Assembly (NCBI GenBank): GCA_027924645.1
Contig: BSBN01001807.1
Span: 10,062,001-10,126,000 of the forward strand
From: Cunninghamia lanceolata
Lineage: Eukaryota; Streptophyta; Pinopsida; Cupressales; Cupressaceae
DNA length: 64,000 nt
Direction of reading: 5' to 3'
The position numbers were made by a program, and so were the translations under genes. The notes beneath the pieces are model-generated. The model saw only the letters and a program-made list of their open reading frames with translations. It did no database searches and had not been told where the DNA came from. Of this stretch, positions 61,236-64,000 are shown piece by piece (position 1 is the first letter of the stretch; each line of letters starts with the position of its first letter).

Positions 61236-61700
61236 AAATTCATTGCAATAGTACCAACTGCCTTTACTAATAATAAAAATATAATATAATATTATAATAT
61301 AGTTCTTATATTATTATTAATATTATATATAAGAAATATATTACAATATAATATTATACTTTTATTATTATAATATATTATATATTATTATATTAATAAT
61401 AATATATAATAGCAATGTGTCTATTATCAAAATTTAATATAATATATTATATATTATTATTATGCGGAAAAAAATTGTTCTAGGTAACTTAGATGAAATG
61501 TAGTGAAGGAAATCAATAATATGGTCTATAAATTTAGTAATATGCATGTTTTTAAAGCATATTTTTAAAAATTAATGTATTTTTAATGTTCGATAACTTT
61601 GCTGAGTTTTCCTCGAGTTTTTCCTCGAGTTTTTGTCGAGTCCCAAGTTTTTAAATTTTTTGGGTCCACCGAGTCTGAGTTTTTCAACTATGCTTGGAAT

Positions 61701-62271
61701 GTTTGCACCTTGTACAAACGTGCAGGTATGTAAGGTACTATACTCTTCTTTAATAATCCCAGCGATATTCTCCTAAATTACTATGATCTCGTGAAAGGAC
61801 TTTTAATTCTTAGCCTGAGGGAAACCAATCACAATAATTATTTCAAAAGGATTTTAATCCTTGGTAGGAACCAATCAAAATAGATTATATGAAAGGATAT
61901 TTAATTCACTCCTATCAGAAACCAATCAAGATAACCACACACCAACAACAAATGTCTTGTGACAAATTATATAAATTTGAATAACTTAAAAGAACCACTT
62001 TGGAGACAGTTATCTTCTTACTAATGCCTCACCTAAAATGAAAAAAATGATTGATGATCATTTTCTAACCTACTCCTTTGACTTATATAGCAATATCTTG
62101 AAGAGGGTGTGCCTCTTCGTAAGTGTCTTTTGGATCTTTAACAACAATACACAAAATATTAGTTACATTAAGCTCTAATGAGCCACAAATGAACTTGGGT
62201 AACATGATCTAAGTACCCCTAACTCAAGTATGTATCAACATACTCCATAGCATTCTTCACCACAATCTCTA
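61701..62271. other. Unclassified, right of the hAT insertion
   Basis: It continues the pre-insertion sequence of 57887-58303. A block resembling GAAAGGATTTTTAATCCT.. recurs three times (about 61792, 61840 and 61885). No gene is seen. Confidence 0.35.
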
Positions 62272-64000
62272 CAGTGATCATCTTTTCTAAGCGTTCACTG
62301 GCCTCTTCTAATGTTGGATCTTCATCCTTAGCTGCTTCCAAGGCCTCCTATAGTATCAGTTGGCATTCTTTTATCCATTCATTCTGACTTTTCAGATCTT
62401 TATTGTCATTGAACAATGCAGGCACACCCTCCTTTGAGGCATCAATAAACACCTTGGCATCTGTTTGAAGCTTCTCATAATAATCTTTATGCTTCCTGAT
62501 CAGGTCTTCAATAGTGGTAATGGCCTCAGTATCAGAAGTGTTTTTGTTTTGTATCTCTTGGATCATTTCCTGAAGCCTATCTTTTATCCTTTTACGTTCT
62601 TGAATGGCAGTGTGAATCTTAGAGTGAGTGACCCAAAATTTGTCCATCCAGATCATCATTTTAGTGTCTCTTTTGGAATATTGTAGAGAGTGCATCAAAC
62701 CTGGCCTAGATTATTTGAGTGTTCATCTGTAATTCCTCACACTTGTCCTTTACTTGGGAGCTTTCTCCTTGAGTCAATATTTTAGTAGGTTCTTTGAATG
62801 TATCCTTAACTGTATCTCTTAGAAAATCATTTTCTTTACGCATCCTTTCATTGTTCAACTTGTACATATCTCGCTCTTTAATCAACATTTGAATCTGTGC
62901 CCTATTCAATTTGGCTACATTTATGCCAATATCAGCTATGACTATAGGATCAATTTCACCCACTTTTAATGTCATCACATGACCAAATGCTTTCTCTGTA
63001 TCAATAACTGCAAGCTTCTTATGTGGGGGGTATAGAGCCCATATCATAAGAGAATTTTCATCAGGATTGTACTTTGTCCCAGTGTATACCTCTGTTACCC
63101 CTTCTAGACTGAGCTTGTGTTTGGCATCATTATTGTGTAAAAAGCTGTCAAAAACTAAAGCAGATCTCAAGTCTAAACCAGGAAAGATCATCACACCAAA
63201 TTCCTCTAGTAATTTTCTTCCCTTCTCTAGAGTCATGTTCTTTATTTCATTTTCCACATCTATTTTCAATGTGTTCAACAATTGCCTTTCATTGCTTGGT
63301 GTGACATCTGCAACTGATTCCCTTATTGCTTTTCCTTTGTGTTTATACAAAAAAAATTTAAACTCAGGAGACTAGATGAAATGGTCATCTGAAACAAAAG
63401 ACTTATAAGCCAATTGCCTAGCATATGTATTAGATGGTTCCCCAGCTTCTTGTTCTCTGGTTGGAGGTTAATATTCTTCAATCCTTAGCTTGGGGATCTT
63501 ATTAGGTTGGCTTTGGAGTTCACTTTCTTTAGCAAATTCCTCATTACCAGAGGATAATATTTTTACCTCTAGTATCTCCCTCATCTTTTGTTCAACTTCT
63601 TTATTGTACTCATCAATTGCCAAATCGGCCTCTGTTCCTTCCATGTTTCTGATGATATCATCATGAGGATATGGTATATGAACATATCTACGTAAATTCT
63701 ATTTTTTCCTTATAAAATCAATAAAACCTTCAAGATCAAATCCTTTCCTCGGTGCAGCCCTCTTCATATTGAAATGTGACAATTTATCCAAAATAAGGTC
63801 ATATCCTTCTTTTGAAACTACAGTAAAATCCCCAAAACACAATGTACTGGGCATGAATGATTGTTTGTCGTAAGCACTCAGATTCATGACATTGGAATAA
63901 TCAAGTTGCCTGACAATCTCTAGATATGCAATTCTGTCTAGCACAGTCTTGGGCAATAGGAAAGGTGTATCTTCAAAACCATAAACCCTGATCATAATGG
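62272..64000 (-). pseudogene. Long decayed ORF with coiled-coil regions, unidentified, runs off the window
   Basis: Read on the minus strand, one frame continues from the right edge (63995) to 62706. It has only three in-frame stops, near 63700, 63470 and 63374; the last two look like CAA or CAG changed to TAA or TAG. A shift near 62700 then leads to 62698-62348, another 116 open codons. Words include DTPFLLPKTVLDRIAYLEIV, FDLEGFIDFIRKK, FGVMIFPGLDLRSALVFDSF, SLMIWALYPPHKKLAVIDTE, and Lys/Glu-rich helical stretches such as KERDMYKLNNERMRKENDFL. It is more than 530 codons in total. I do not recognise it. An element-specific ORF of a large LTR element is my guess, from its state and surroundings. 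Confidence 0.5.

Larger units (their letters stand above)
58304..61692. mobile_element. Non-autonomous hAT-type DNA transposon, 3.39 kb, 8-bp TSD
   Basis: The terminal inverted repeats are CATTGTTGAAAAACT at the left and, read from the right end, CATAGTTGAAAAACT (one mismatch). The 8-bp TSD CTTGGAAT is perfect at 58296-58303 and 61693-61700, which is diagnostic of hAT elements. Subterminal GAAAACTCG/CGAGTTTTT motifs are repeated near both ends. No transposase frame is visible. The interior is extremely AT-rich with internal duplications, so the element is non-autonomous. Confidence 0.85.

Noticed and set aside
62272..64000. Integrated plant virus (pararetrovirus) remnant
   Set aside because: No movement protein, coat zinc finger, protease or RT motif can be seen in the frame, so there is no support for this reading.

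Overview
This window looks like gene-poor, repeat-dense nuclear DNA of a seed plant. A gymnosperm (conifer-type) genome is the best guess, from long decayed LTR elements, nested insertions, many AT-rich spacers and almost no intact coding sequence. The species cannot be fixed from the sequence. Nearly every recognisable protein fragment belongs to a transposable element and carries stops or frameshifts. The one candidate for a host gene is a small two-exon gene on the minus strand (7841-9150), with a plant-like start context and a tRNA-related SINE in its intron.

Layout: 1-3355 is unclassified retroelement-like DNA and a probable 2.2-kb LTR. 3516-5264 is the 3' part of a non-autonomous LTR element with a gag-like fragment, an unusual 249-codon ORF, a polypurine tract and an LTR. 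5411-6135 is the PBS and LTR of a minus-strand copia-type element. 6136-12842 is mostly featureless apart from the small gene and SINE. 12843-24984 and 40457-57505 are two direct copies of one segment, about 5% diverged where I counted. Each copy holds three poly(A)-tailed retroposons with target-site duplications, a Helitron Rep remnant, an AT-rich minisatellite and the 3' part of a minus-strand Ty1/copia element. In copy A that element is internally deleted, and its 5' LTR end lies in a 3.17-kb tandem duplication (25558-34557). The second tandem unit carries a later 2.68-kb LTR-type insertion (31014-33696) with a cluster of TGACGTCA palindromes. In copy B the older copia LTR is split by a complete 6.26-kb copia element (50073-56334) with TSD TTAAT.

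Between the copies, 34558-40456 holds a regular array of six AT-rich palindromes at 60-bp spacing, minisatellites and a decayed Ty3/gypsy gag. After copy B comes a 3.39-kb non-autonomous hAT element (58304-61692) with an 8-bp TSD, then a long decayed minus-strand ORF running off the right edge.

The insertions give a relative order: older copia and retroposons, then segmental duplication, then nested copia in copy B. On the A side, the tandem duplication came before the LTR insertion into its second unit. The least explained items are the two related 1.35-kb retroposons that share an unidentified protein, the 60-bp palindrome array and the small two-exon gene.
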